In this document: piece by piece, positions 14,332 through 24,292 of the stretch
Layout of the letters: every line of letters begins with the position of its first letter
Numbering within the stretch: position 1 is the first letter of the stretch
Notes under the pieces: generated by a model
What the model saw: only the letters and a program-made list of their open reading frames with translations
Databases searched by the model: none
Told to the model about the DNA's origin: nothing
Made by a program: the position numbers and the translations under genes
Assembly (NCBI RefSeq): GCF_002860205.1
Contig: NZ_PGVB01000057.1
Coordinates: forward strand, 1 to 34,210
Length of the DNA stretch: 34,210 nucleotides
Reading direction: 5' to 3'
DNA from: Bacillus sp. T33-2
GTDB lineage: Bacteria; Bacillota; Bacilli; Bacillales; Cytobacillaceae

Positions 14332-16296
14332 GTGATTGATGAAATCGTTAGGTTAAGAAGGCAAGGCCTGTCGTTCCAGCAAATTGCGAAAGTGCTAAGC
14401 TCAACAGTTGGAAAAGTTCAGAACGAGTGGGCTAAACAGTCTGGAAGCAACGAGATTTCGCAATTTGATAAAACTAAGCCGATGCCCGCCGGAAGTGCAC
14501 CTGGCCTGAAAAGATTACGGAAAAATCCCTATGTTCCATTTTCCGACCGTATCGATGCCCAATTACATTCCCATAGAAAAATGAAAGTTTCCTGGAGAAT
14601 CTCAAAATTTACGTACCAACTGCTGAGTGGATTTTTCGTTGTTCCATTGGACGAGTTGAAAAAATCCCTGCGCCTCTATGATGTGACTTCACTTATCTTT
14701 AACGGAAGCAATCAACACAGTGTAATGGAAATCATGATTCCGGATGCGCAACAAAGCTGGCTGTTGAAGGGCTTAAAGCCAAACAGGTCATATGTTGTGG
14801 AAATTGGCGTGAAGCTGGGCGAGAACAGCTTTTTGCCAATCGTGAGGTCTGTCGCAGTCCTAGTACCGGGATATGGCGAAGGGACAGGCCCTGTTCAGGG
14901 TGACCCGGGCATTTGTCTTAACAACATGTACACTCCGCCTGCATGGACAGAACATGTAAGTACTTACAGTTATTATGAAACTGTGCAGGCAACCTTACCT
15001 GTGCAAAAAACGGCTGAACCACCGGCTGATGCACCTGTGTCAGGCGAACCAGACTTGGGCCGGCCTGCTTCGTATAGCCGGTACTCAACGGACCATGAAT
15101 GGAAAGTCGAAGGGGAGCCAGTTGCGAGAATAATGATGCTTTCCTGGGAATATCCCCCAAATATTGTCGGAGGGCTGGCCAGGCATGTGCATGGGCTCGC
15201 TGTGCACCTTGTGAAACTTGGCTTTGAAATACATGTCATTACGGCCGCGCCTTTTGGGGCAGCTTCTTACGGACAATCAGATGGCGTGCACATCCACCGG
15301 GTGATGCCGTTAAATGCCCAGGACCAGGATTTTCTGTCATGGATCGGGGGCCTGAACATACAGCTTGCGCAAAAGGGCCTTGAAATTGCTGCAGCGCTTA
15401 AATTTCAATTAATACATGCCCATGACTGGCTGGCAGGGGCTGCCGCCATGTCGCTCAGTTCCGCCCTTTCACTCCCTTTGGCCGTAACAATCCACGCAAC
15501 TGAGCATGGACGGCATATGGGGATATATACTGAAATGCAGCGGTTTATTTCAGGCAAGGAAGAGCAGCTGGCACGAGCTGCTGACCAGTTGATCGTTTGC
15601 AGTGAGTTTATGAAGGAAGAGGCTATTAAACATTTTAATATCCAGGAATCAAAAATCGCCGTTATTCCCAACGGGGTTGAAAAAGAAACCGGCAACGGCC
15701 ATACCCAAACTGCAGGGGAAGTTTATCCGTTTATTCATGGAAGGAAAATCGTGTTTTCTATCGGGAGAATGGTCCATGAAAAGGGCTTTGAAACATTGAT
15801 TGAAGCAGCCGGCCATCTCAAAGCGTCCGTCGATGATATATGTTTTATCGTTGCGGGAAAAGGCCCTCTTCTCGAACATTACAGACAGCTTGTCAGGGAA
15901 AAACAATTGGATGATCTAGTATATTTTATTGGTTTTATCAGCGATGAGATAAGGAACATTTTGTTTGAGAAATGCTTCCTTGCTGTTTTCCCAAGCCTGT
16001 ATGAACCATTCGGGATTGTGGCGGTTGAAGCGATGTCGTATGGGAAACCAGTGATTGTTTCAGAAACAGGCGGCCTGAAAGGAATTATCCAGCCTCTTAC
16101 AACCGGCCTGCTTGCGAAACCAGGAGACGCGGGCGACCTGGCAGCCCAAATGTCTTTTTTGCTGAACAATGTAAAAGAAGGAGAGATCATCGGTTCGAAA
16201 GCCCGGCAGCTTGTAGAGAAATGGTATGGCTGGAACCGTGTCGCCCTTGAAACAAAACGGATATTTGAAGAAACAATGATCATATCGAAAATTTAG
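14332..16296 (+). CDS. HTH-DUF4912-GT4 multidomain glycosyltransferase
   Basis: A 654-residue protein in three parts. Residues 1-35 read as a helix-turn-helix (LRRQGLSFQQIAKVLSSTVG). Residues about 80-185 fit DUF4912, with SWRISKF and the LLKGLKPNRSYVVEIG segment. From about 264 onward is a GT-B glycosyltransferase of family 4: donor-fold start MLSWEYPPNIVGGLARHVHG as in glycogen-synthase-like enzymes, then FSIGRMVHEKGFETLIEA and the E-x7-E motif Glu558/Glu566 (YEPFGIVAVEAM). It should transfer a sugar from a nucleotide donor; the acceptor is not evident. The GTG start follows AGAGGTG. The place suits B. subtilis yqgM, but the architecture is larger. It is followed after 45 bases by an unknown gene, likely cotranscribed. 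Confidence 0.85.
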   Translation: MIDEIVRLRRQGLSFQQIAKVLSSTVGKVQNEWAKQSGSNEISQFDKTKPMPAGSAPGLKRLRKNPYVPFSDRIDAQLHSHRKMKVSWRISKFTYQLLSGFFVVPLDELKKSLRLYDVTSLIFNGSNQHSVMEIMIPDAQQSWLLKGLKPNRSYVVEIGVKLGENSFLPIVRSVAVLVPGYGEGTGPVQGDPGICLNNMYTPPAWTEHVSTYSYYETVQATLPVQKTAEPPADAPVSGEPDLGRPASYSRYSTDHEWKVEGEPVARIMMLSWEYPPNIVGGLARHVHGLAVHLVKLGFEIHVITAAPFGAASYGQSDGVHIHRVMPLNAQDQDFLSWIGGLNIQLAQKGLEIAAALKFQLIHAHDWLAGAAAMSLSSALSLPLAVTIHATEHGRHMGIYTEMQRFISGKEEQLARAADQLIVCSEFMKEEAIKHFNIQESKIAVIPNGVEKETGNGHTQTAGEVYPFIHGRKIVFSIGRMVHEKGFETLIEAAGHLKASVDDICFIVAGKGPLLEHYRQLVREKQLDDLVYFIGFISDEIRNILFEKCFLAVFPSLYEPFGIVAVEAMSYGKPVIVSETGGLKGIIQPLTTGLLAKPGDAGDLAAQMSFLLNNVKEGEIIGSKARQLVEKWYGWNRVALETKRIFEETMIISKI

Positions 16297-16341
16297 CTGA
16301 GTAATGACAAAAATTAAATCCAACTAAAAAGGTGCAGCCAA

Positions 16342-16968
16342 ATGAATACAAATTTATTTTTTGACGTTGAAGACAAAATACAAAAGTACGTGGAACGTGA
16401 ACCGCTGGTAACGACACCATGCCTATGGCTGGCTGGAAAAGCATACTGGGTGAACAATAATTTTGAAAGACTGATCATAAAAGAAGGTTTGTCAATAAAA
16501 ATTAAACAGGAGCATATACATTCAAAAATACGCCTTTCTGACATGTACATCACCAACCATAACGATTGCAGGAAAGAGTTGAAACTGATTGTTATGCATC
16601 AATACGCTGTTGCCTCGAATGATCACTTTACTTTTGTTTCTCCGACAGACAAGGTTATTTTTCACTTTGCCAATAGCCAAGTGTTTCTTGTGAACGGAGT
16701 CGCCAGTCGGGAAAAAATCCAGCAAAGTACGGTACAGCCGGTATGGAATGTGAAAACAGATAATTTATGGAGTTGCCGGGAGAACGGCCATCTCAAATAC
16801 CAGCCAATGGCCAAGGGGCTTGCCGCCAGTCTCTATTCCATTCAGCTGTCCATTCCGGCTTGCAAAACAGTAAAAAGCAGCAACTGGGTGATCCAGGGCA
16901 GTGCCAAAGATGAACTGCTTGAACTAAACAAGGCAGTTTTAAAAAAACACACTAGCATTTCAATTTAA
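16342..16968 (+). CDS. Unknown protein downstream of the DUF4912 glycosyltransferase
   Basis: I do not recognise this 208-residue protein. It has no signal peptide or membrane helix. The middle (about 68-125, with SDMYITNHNDCRKELKL and HFTFVSPTDKVIFHFANS) is rich in alternating hydrophobic residues, consistent with a beta-sandwich. AAAAAGGTG lies seven bases before the ATG, and it starts 45 bases after the glycosyltransferase stop, so the two probably form an operon and may act together. The end is Lys-rich with a possible helix (KDELLELNKAVLKKH). Confidence 0.75.
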   Translation: MNTNLFFDVEDKIQKYVEREPLVTTPCLWLAGKAYWVNNNFERLIIKEGLSIKIKQEHIHSKIRLSDMYITNHNDCRKELKLIVMHQYAVASNDHFTFVSPTDKVIFHFANSQVFLVNGVASREKIQQSTVQPVWNVKTDNLWSCRENGHLKYQPMAKGLAASLYSIQLSIPACKTVKSSNWVIQGSAKDELLELNKAVLKKHTSISI

Positions 16969-16972
16969 AAAG

Positions 16973-16981
16973 TGATATTAT
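16973..16981 (+). promoter_or_regulatory. Extended -10 promoter for rpmG
   Basis: TGA-TATTAT (16973-16981) fits an extended -10 element. No good -35 is seen 17 bases upstream, as extended -10 promoters allow. It starts five bases after the stop of the upstream gene. Confidence 0.4.
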
Positions 16982-17032
16982 AGAAAAGTCGTATGAACGA
17001 ACCTAGCTTGAATTGTTTGGAGGGAAATAACC

Positions 17033-17182
17033 ATGCGTGTAAATATTACGTTAGCTTGCACAGAGTGCGGAGATCGTAACTATATTTCAACAAAAAATAA
17101 AAGAAATAATCCAGATCGCCTTGAGCTGAAAAAATATTGCCCAAGAGAAAAACGCACAACTGCACATCGCGAAACAAAGTAA
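17033..17182 (+). CDS. rpmG: 50S ribosomal protein L33
   Basis: A 49-residue protein beginning [19 protein letters not shown] and ending TAHRETK, unmistakably L33 (bL33), a small protein of the large ribosomal subunit near the E site. It has Cys9-x2-Cys12 and Cys36, but the position of the fourth zinc ligand holds Glu39 (CPRE), as I recall for the RpmGA-type copy in B. subtilis. GGAGGG lies about nine bases before the ATG, and a terminator starts at the stop codon. Its place beside yqgN matches rpmGA, so at least one more L33 paralogue is expected elsewhere in the genome. Confidence 0.95.
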   Translation: MRVNITLACTECGDRNYISTKNKRNNPDRLELKKYCPREKRTTAHRETK

Positions 17183-17212
17183 GCAGCGGACATAAATCCC
17201 GCTGCTTTTTTT
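17181..17212 (+). terminator. rpmG terminator
   Basis: A 9-bp stem AAGCAGCGG/CCGCTGCTT, starting at the rpmG stop, is followed by a T run. Confidence 0.92.
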
Positions 17213-17288
17213 GTACTTTCATATAATTCCTTAAAATGTTAAAGTCAATTCAGAGGTGTTCGGAAAAAACCAACATGGGGGGCATCTA

Positions 17289-17858
17289 ATGGAACGAAAG
17301 AAGCTGCTAAGGGCCGAGATGAAGAACGAACTGTCGTCCCTGTCCATGCCGTTATATGAAGATATGTCTTATCAAATTGCTCTTAACCTTTACGATGATG
17401 AACATTGGAAGGAAGCAGCTGTTGTAGGGGTTACTATTTCCCGGTATCCTGAGGTCGATACCTTACAAATCATCCGCAGGGCATGGAGCGAGGGAAAACA
17501 TGTCTGCGTCCCGAAATGCCTGCCGGTTACAAGGGAGATGTCATTCAGGAAGCTTACAAGGTTTTCCCAGCTCGAATCTGTTTATTCTGGATTATTTGAA
17601 CCTGTCAAAGCAGAAACAGTTGAAATTTACCCGTCTGGAATTGATCTTCTCATTGTTCCTGGCCTATCCTTTACAAAGAAGGGGTACAGACTTGGTTTCG
17701 GTGGTGGATATTATGACCGCTTTCTAACTGGATATAAGGGGCGGACAGTGTCACTTGCCTTTGAAATGCAAATAGTTCCCGAACTGCCAGTAGAATCACA
17801 TGATATTCCGGTTTCAAAACTAATTACTGAAAAAGGGGTATTTCGTATTGGCTCTTGA
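17289..17858 (+). CDS. yqgN: 5-formyltetrahydrofolate cyclo-ligase
   Basis: A 189-residue enzyme of the MTHFS family that converts 5-formyl-THF to 5,10-methenyl-THF with ATP in folate one-carbon metabolism. The ATP-binding signature GFGGGYYDRF lies at about 136-145, preceded by DLLIVPGLSFTKKGYRLG; the basic N-terminus (MERKKLLRAEMK) is typical. ATG at 17289 is chosen because GGGGGG lies six bases upstream and the length then fits the family. Its last 11 bases overlap the DUF92 gene. Confidence 0.93.
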   Translation: MERKKLLRAEMKNELSSLSMPLYEDMSYQIALNLYDDEHWKEAAVVGVTISRYPEVDTLQIIRRAWSEGKHVCVPKCLPVTREMSFRKLTRFSQLESVYSGLFEPVKAETVEIYPSGIDLLIVPGLSFTKKGYRLGFGGGYYDRFLTGYKGRTVSLAFEMQIVPELPVESHDIPVSKLITEKGVFRIGS

Positions 17859-18636
17859 AGTGCTGTTTACTATAATCTTCGTCGGGCTGGTGAGCATCGC
17901 TGGATACTATTTCTCTTTTTTAACTGCATCCGGTGCTGCTGCAGCATTCGTCACTGGCTGCTGTGCCACTGCAGGATATGGTATGGAAGGGCTGCTGCTT
18001 TTAGGTATTTTCTTTGCAAGTTCAAGTATATGGTCAAAGTATAAGCACCGCGAAAAAGAGTTTTTAAAAAATATACATACAAAGGGCTCTGCCCGCGACT
18101 GGATCCAGGTCGCCGCAAATGGAGGAATTGCTGCCGCCGCTGCACTGGCAGCATTTGTATGGGAAAACCCGGTGTGGCTTCTCGCCTACTGCATTTCTAT
18201 TGCAAGCGCAAATGCGGACACTTGGGCTTCCGAGCTTGGGACTCTCAGTAAACAGCCGCCCATTTCCATTCGCACCTTTAAAAGGGCTGCCACGGGAGTG
18301 TCCGGGGCTATTTCGGGGCCTGGCACACTGGCTGCCGTTTTTGGTGCCCTGTTGATTGCCGTTTCAGCAGATGCCCTTTTTCAGCTGGAAATGCCTGAAA
18401 CACTTATTATTTTTACAGCCGGTGTTGCGGGCATGCTTGTTGATTCTGTTATTGGCGCTTTTTTCCAGGCTTCATATCAGTGCACTGAATGCGGGCATAT
18501 CACGGAGAATCCACGGCACTGCGGGAGACCAGGCCGATTGATCAGTGGACATATGTTGATGGATAATGATATGGTAAATCTCCTATCAAGTTTGATAGCG
18601 GTAATACTGGGAATAAGTCTGTATAAATTCGTTTAA
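17848..18636 (+). CDS. DUF92 family integral membrane protein
   Basis: A 262-residue polytopic membrane protein of the DUF92 (TIGR00297) family, recognised by SANADTWASELG and the GVSGAISGPGTLAA stretch. The plant relative VTE6 has phytyl-phosphate kinase activity; in bacteria a polyprenyl or lipid kinase-like role is only inferred. Four cysteines (CTECGH and PRHCGRPG) lie near residues 212-230, just before the last helix. The TTG start at 17848 overlaps yqgN by 11 bases, with AAAAGGGG nine bases upstream, indicating translational coupling. Confidence 0.8.
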   Translation: MALEVLFTIIFVGLVSIAGYYFSFLTASGAAAAFVTGCCATAGYGMEGLLLLGIFFASSSIWSKYKHREKEFLKNIHTKGSARDWIQVAANGGIAAAAALAAFVWENPVWLLAYCISIASANADTWASELGTLSKQPPISIRTFKRAATGVSGAISGPGTLAAVFGALLIAVSADALFQLEMPETLIIFTAGVAGMLVDSVIGAFFQASYQCTECGHITENPRHCGRPGRLISGHMLMDNDMVNLLSSLIAVILGISLYKFV

Positions 18637-18649
18637 AAATATTTCATAA

Positions 18650-19687
<1,038 letters not shown>

Positions 19688-19694
19688 TTAAGCC

Positions 19695-19718
19695 AAGCCG
19701 CCGGATCGGCGGCTTTTT
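19695..19718 (+). terminator. ldh terminator
   Basis: Perfect 9-bp stem AAGCCGCCG/CGGCGGCTT with a 3-nt loop and a T run. Confidence 0.92.
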
Positions 19719-19864
19719 GATATCCAAAACACTGCGTGGCACCTAAGCTGTTTTGCAACCGCTTTCTTCCATTATATATGTCTGTCATTTATGTACCATA
19801 GTGCAACTGAATTTACCCGGATAAAAGGGATGCGGATATCCAACACTATTGGTGGAGGGATGTT

Positions 19865-20062
19865 ATGATAAGACGGTTAGTGTCATTTATGGTTGTATGT
19901 TTGGCAGGCTACTATGTTTTTCAGAACCGATACCGTTTGATGAATACGGTGCTTGGCAACCTCGTCATGCGCCGCGTGTTGGCCGGCTCGATGATCGGAA
20001 TCCCGGGGGTCAGGAACAGGATCATGCAGTCAGTATTCTCAGGACCTTCGGATTGGAACTAA
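19865..20062 (+). CDS. yqgO: Small hydrophobic protein YqgO
   Basis: A 65-residue protein with one N-terminal membrane helix (about 4-21) and a basic C-terminal part with NRYRLMNTVLGNLVMRRVL. GGTGGAGGG precedes the ATG. It matches B. subtilis yqgO in size and in its place just before the rhomboid protease gene. Function unknown. A terminator begins at its stop, so it is probably transcribed separately from gluP. Confidence 0.7.
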   Translation: MIRRLVSFMVVCLAGYYVFQNRYRLMNTVLGNLVMRRVLAGSMIGIPGVRNRIMQSVFSGPSDWN

Positions 20063-20084
20063 AAGGCCTGATAAAGGTCTTTTT
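20061..20084 (+). terminator. yqgO terminator
   Basis: AAAAGGCCT pairs with AGGTCTTTT (one G-U pair), followed by T residues. Confidence 0.7.
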
Positions 20085-20170
20085 AATTTGTTTTTTAAAA
20101 CATTTGTAATCTTCTTCGTTCATGGTCTTTGTCCGGATAGTTTATAATAAACTCGAGCCAAGGATATGAA

Positions 20171-21802
20171 TTGGACAAGCCGATTCTAAGATTACCGAGG
20201 CAGCAGACAGTCATTTTATTCTTTCAAAACAAGAAAGCAGGGGAGAAATTGGTTGCTATCGAGGATTATTTATTCTGGCGGCTGGCGAATTATTTAATCA
20301 CTGGAAGAGGCTACCGCATCATACAACTTTCACAGGAGCAGCATGAGCTTTGGCTCGAAAAGACGGAGAACAAGGTGGCACAGGTGATTCGTTTGCTGCG
20401 GTATGATCTGGACTGGGGAAATTGGCTCCAAAGGGATATTGAGCTTGCCGCCAATAACGGTGAACAGTTGAGAAAGCAGCTCTTTGCTGGCGAATTAACA
20501 TTATTAAATATTTATTTTACCCCGTACCCGCCTGTAGATAATTATGAATTTCGCATAGAAGATCCATATGTCAGTCCGGATACTGGAAAGGTCACAGTTT
20601 CTACGTTAATAGTGGACCGGACAAACTATCTTGCAGGTTTCGATCACATCAGCAGCATATTTGATGAGCAAATAGCTCTTGAAATAAAAGATGAATATGG
20701 CGAGCAGGAACTTTTTGATTTAAAACAGAACACGCTCCAGGCAGCTGTAAAAAAAGCAAAAGCCGAAAAGTCAATTTTTGAATATGGGAAACCGTTTTTT
20801 ACATATATCCTGATAGGCATTCAAATCGTGGTGTTTCTGCTGATGGAGCTAAGGGGCAGCAGCACCGATACCGCAACTCTTATCACCTTTGGGGCAAAGT
20901 TTAATCCGTCGATACTTCAGGGAGAGTGGTGGAGGTTTTTCACCCCGATTGTCCTGCATATTGGTGTTTTTCATTTATTGATGAACACCCTTGCATTATA
21001 TTACCTTGGTGCCGCGGTTGAGCGGATTTATGGGAATTTCAGATTTTTATTTATTTATCTGGTGGCCGGGTTCAGTGGATCGGTAGCAAGCTTCATCTTC
21101 AGCCCAAACCTGTCAGCAGGTGCAAGTGGTGCCATTTTTGGATGCTTTGGAGCATTGCTTTATTTTGGCGTTATTTATCCCCGCCTTTTTTTCCGGACAA
21201 TGGGTTTAAACATCCTCGTCGTCCTGGGCATAAACCTTGCCTTTGGCTTCACTATTCCCGGAATTGATAACGCGGGCCATATCGGCGGCTTGATTGGCGG
21301 ATTTGCTGCGACAGGAATTGTCCATTTTCCGAAGAAAAGGCGGCTTTTGCTCCAGCTGTTTTTCCTGGCTGCTTCAGCTGCAGGGATTACTGGTGCGCTT
21401 CAGTATGGTTACGGTAACCCTTCGAAAATCGTAGATGAGCAGTCCATCCTCACCCTGGCCGGGAAGCATATTCGCGAGCAAGAATACAGTGAAGCGTACG
21501 TAATACTGAAGGATTTTTCTGAAACCGATGATGTGACCGCAGAAACACTGTTTCAGCTATCATTTGTGGAAATCAAGCTTGGTAAGCTTGAGGATGCGAA
21601 GAAACACCTGCACCGGGCCATTGATATGAAACCGGAATTTCATGAAGCCCACTTTAATTTGGCGCTAATTTATCTAGATCAAAACAATGCCACGGAAGCG
21701 AAAACCTATGCTGAAAACGCGGTAGAGATTGAGCCTGATCGCACGGAGTACAAGGACATACTCGATAAAATCAATGCCTATCTACAATCTGCTTCAGAAT
21801 GA
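20171..21802 (+). CDS. gluP: Rhomboid intramembrane serine protease GluP
   Basis: A 543-residue protein in three parts: a soluble N-terminal domain (1-210), a rhomboid membrane core (about 213-410) and C-terminal TPR-like helices (about 425-540, with LGKLEDAKKHLHRAIDMKPEFHEAHFNLALIY read in parts). The catalytic dyad is Ser319 in GASG and His370 in NAGHIGG, 51 residues apart as in B. subtilis GluP; the HLLMN motif in EWWRFFTPIVLHIGVFHLLM follows the first core helix. B. subtilis GluP cleaves the magnesium transporter MgtE with FtsH. The TTG start has AAGGA six bases upstream. Its last 32 bases overlap, antisense, the gene at 21771. Confidence 0.93.
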   Translation: MDKPILRLPRQQTVILFFQNKKAGEKLVAIEDYLFWRLANYLITGRGYRIIQLSQEQHELWLEKTENKVAQVIRLLRYDLDWGNWLQRDIELAANNGEQLRKQLFAGELTLLNIYFTPYPPVDNYEFRIEDPYVSPDTGKVTVSTLIVDRTNYLAGFDHISSIFDEQIALEIKDEYGEQELFDLKQNTLQAAVKKAKAEKSIFEYGKPFFTYILIGIQIVVFLLMELRGSSTDTATLITFGAKFNPSILQGEWWRFFTPIVLHIGVFHLLMNTLALYYLGAAVERIYGNFRFLFIYLVAGFSGSVASFIFSPNLSAGASGAIFGCFGALLYFGVIYPRLFFRTMGLNILVVLGINLAFGFTIPGIDNAGHIGGLIGGFAATGIVHFPKKRRLLLQLFFLAASAAGITGALQYGYGNPSKIVDEQSILTLAGKHIREQEYSEAYVILKDFSETDDVTAETLFQLSFVEIKLGKLEDAKKHLHRAIDMKPEFHEAHFNLALIYLDQNNATEAKTYAENAVEIEPDRTEYKDILDKINAYLQSASE

Positions 21803-22646
21803 TCGGCTCGCCATCCGAAGTTTCAAACACGACCAGTAATTCTGATCTATCTTTCGCAAGCAATACTAAAGGGAGGGTGCTGCCCGCAGGGTCAATTATC
21901 GTGCCGTCCCTTTTTTTGATTCCCAAAACATAGTTTTTGTATATGCCTTCCCACAGCCTGCCAATCACAGCTGCGCTTTCCCGCTGGTTCAACCCTGGCA
22001 GAGCTGCTCCCTCGAATTTGACCATATCGGTCAATGGGATTTCCTCATATTTTTCCTCATTAATGGAATTTGCTTTCATCGCTTTTGACCAGCTGTGCCG
22101 GAGTTGCTGCTTCAGATTTTGATCAATGATTTTCTTCCATTCTTTGTCTTCCTTGTTGTTCGGGACGCGGAATGAATAGAGGGGACTGAATGATGAATCA
22201 ATAACGTAAAGCCAATCTCCGGACATCCTCTGCGAACTTGTAATTTTATCTTCACCTTCATGCAATTCGGAATAATGGAATGAAATAGCCTCGAATTTTG
22301 CGCTGTCTTTTCCTTCAACCTCGGTTTCCTGAACCAATTTGTCTGCACCTTGTTTCCACTTCCTGAAAATTTTCTGCAGCCGACCGTTTGCAAAGAGAAG
22401 GCTGATGTCCTGCCTGAGGTACGCTTTTCGGTCAAGAACAGATCCTGCTCTCCAGTCGACAGTGTATCCCCCATTTTCTTGGCGGCCTTTTAAGGTAATT
22501 GTTGTAGCTGCCTCTGTATAGGACGCAGCGGGATCTATCGGAAAAAAAATAATCGTTTCTTTTACGGACATCTGCTGCCCTGCAAAAATCCCGCCGGCAA
22601 TCGTGGCTATAAGCGCCACAATAAAAAAATAATGGCTCCGCTTCAT
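21771..22646 (-). CDS. Unknown exported or membrane-anchored protein
   Basis: I do not recognise this 291-residue protein. It has an N-terminal signal-anchor (about 5-24, HYFFIVALIATIAGGIFAG) and a mixed, mainly soluble remainder with many aromatic and charged residues, so it should lie outside the membrane. No cysteine lipobox is seen. The start is well supported: GGGGGG lies six bases before the ATG at 22646. It converges on gluP with a 32-base 3' overlap and is divergent from the SpoVAF-type gene. No orthologue stands at this place in the B. subtilis order as I remember it. Confidence 0.8.
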   Translation of the reverse strand: MKRSHYFFIVALIATIAGGIFAGQQMSVKETIIFFPIDPAASYTEAATTITLKGRQENGGYTVDWRAGSVLDRKAYLRQDISLLFANGRLQKIFRKWKQGADKLVQETEVEGKDSAKFEAISFHYSELHEGEDKITSSQRMSGDWLYVIDSSFSPLYSFRVPNNKEDKEWKKIIDQNLKQQLRHSWSKAMKANSINEEKYEEIPLTDMVKFEGAALPGLNQRESAAVIGRLWEGIYKNYVLGIKKRDGTIIDPAGSTLPLVLLAKDRSELLVVFETSDGEPIILKQIVDRH

Positions 22647-22831
22647 AAGAATCCCCCCATTTATGGACGCATTCCCTTAAGCAAGGTTGTCCCTGTTGAA
22701 AATATATGTGTGGCTGATGTGAAAAATGCCTTGGATGGAAGTATGTTTTGCCGGCGACATGGCAAGGATGGATAGAGACTTTAAGGGAAAAAATGGCATG
22801 CATTAATTGCACAGCATTTCTGAGGTGGATT

Positions 22832-24292
22832 ATGGAAGGTCAAGTGAAGAATAAGGTTGAAGCTGACTTAAAAACAAACGTCTCATTCTTGCGCAGGGAA
22901 CTCGGTATTGGCGAGAGCTTCGACATTCTGCAGGTGGACGTAGAGTATGTCGGCAGAAACATGGCGCTGTTCATGATCGATGGCTTCGTTAAAGATGATA
23001 TTTTGCATTTGATCATGAAATTCCTGGCGAATTTGAAAGAAGAACAGCTGCAGACTGACATGCTAAAAAAGCTGGTCAAAACGTATATTCCGTATATCGA
23101 AGTCGAAACAACCGACGACCTTGACAAGGCCGCCGATACAGTTCTGGCCGGGCCGACTGTATTACTGGTAGACGGTATAAAACAGGCAATCATCATTGAT
23201 GCCAGAACCTATCCGGTGAGAGGCCCGCAAGAGCCTGACACAGAAAGGGTCGTACGCGGCGCCCGTGACGGCTATGTCGAAACGATCATCTTTAATACCG
23301 CCCTGACACGGCGCAGGATTAGGGACCGGACACTCAGAATGGAGTATATGCAGGCTGGCCGCAGATCCAAAACGGATATTGCCGTTTGTTATATAAAAGA
23401 CATAGCGGATCCAAACATCGTACAGCAGATAAAGGATGCGATTTCAAAAATTGATACGGATGGGCTTCCGATGGCTGAGAAAACGATTGAAGAATTTGTT
23501 GCCGGGCGGCACTGGAACCCATTTCCGACAGTCAGGTATACAGAGCGTCCCGATACAGCGGCATCACATCTGTATGAAGGGCATGTCTGCATCATTGTCG
23601 ACGGATCTCCAAGTGTAATGATTACACCTGTCACTTACTGGCACCACCTGCAGCATGCCGAGGAATACCGCAACAAACCGATGGTGGGCGCGTACTTAAG
23701 GTGGGTCCGATTCATTGCTATATGGGCATCGATATTTTTATTGCCGCTATGGTATTTGTTCGCGATAGAGCCAGACCTGCTTCCTGAGCGTTTTTCTTTT
23801 ATTGGCCCAAACGATCCGGGTCAAATCCCGCTATTCCTGCAATTTTTGATTGTTGAAGTCGGGATTGATATGCTGCGGATGGCCGCAATCCATACCCCGA
23901 CATCCCTTGCGACCGCACTTGGCCTTGTAGCCGCGTTGATGATTGGTGAGGTTGCAGTCGAAGTCGGTCTGCTCACCAGCGAGGTCATTCTTTACCTTGC
24001 GATAGCCGCAATCGGGACATTTTCGACTCCAAGCTATGAATTGAGCCTTGCAAACAGAATGGTGAGGATTGGGTTGCTGGCCGCCACGGCACTATTTCAA
24101 ACGTACGGCTTTCTTATTGGGGCAACCTTGTTCGTCATTCTCCTTGCGAGAATGCATTCCTTCGGTGTTCCTTATTTATGGCCGTTCATCCCATTCAGTC
24201 TGCGGGCGTTCAAAGATGTATTGATCCGGTCACCTATCCCGTTGAAAAACCGCCGCCCAAGACTTTTGCACCCGAAAGATCCAGACCGTTAA
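22832..24292 (+). CDS. SpoVAF/GerA-family spore germination protein
   Basis: A 486-residue protein of the GerA A-subunit family. The N-terminal cytoplasmic half carries family stretches TVLLVDGIKQAIIIDARTYP, RGARDGYVETIIFNTALTRR and RSKTDIAVCYI; after about residue 290 there are five or six membrane helices. The pattern (TDGLPMAEKTIEEF, NPFPTVRYTERPD) is closest to SpoVAF, the spore inner-membrane protein that acts with the SpoVA channel in germination. ATG at 22832 is favoured by GAGGTGG just upstream, though the gap is short. No partner B or C subunit or spoVA gene is nearby. Expression in the forespore is expected but no clear sigma-G promoter was found. Confidence 0.88.
   Translation: MEGQVKNKVEADLKTNVSFLRRELGIGESFDILQVDVEYVGRNMALFMIDGFVKDDILHLIMKFLANLKEEQLQTDMLKKLVKTYIPYIEVETTDDLDKAADTVLAGPTVLLVDGIKQAIIIDARTYPVRGPQEPDTERVVRGARDGYVETIIFNTALTRRRIRDRTLRMEYMQAGRRSKTDIAVCYIKDIADPNIVQQIKDAISKIDTDGLPMAEKTIEEFVAGRHWNPFPTVRYTERPDTAASHLYEGHVCIIVDGSPSVMITPVTYWHHLQHAEEYRNKPMVGAYLRWVRFIAIWASIFLLPLWYLFAIEPDLLPERFSFIGPNDPGQIPLFLQFLIVEVGIDMLRMAAIHTPTSLATALGLVAALMIGEVAVEVGLLTSEVILYLAIAAIGTFSTPSYELSLANRMVRIGLLAATALFQTYGFLIGATLFVILLARMHSFGVPYLWPFIPFSLRAFKDVLIRSPIPLKNRRPRLLHPKDPDR

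Noticed and set aside
16060-16323. Several long minus-strand frames inside the glycosyltransferase gene and similar frames inside other genes
   Set aside because: They lack ribosome binding sites and family motifs and are explained as the complementary frames of well-supported genes.
22647-22831. Sigma-G promoter for the SpoVAF-type gene
   Set aside because: No pair resembling the usual sigma-F/sigma-G -35 and -10 boxes at correct spacing was convincing.
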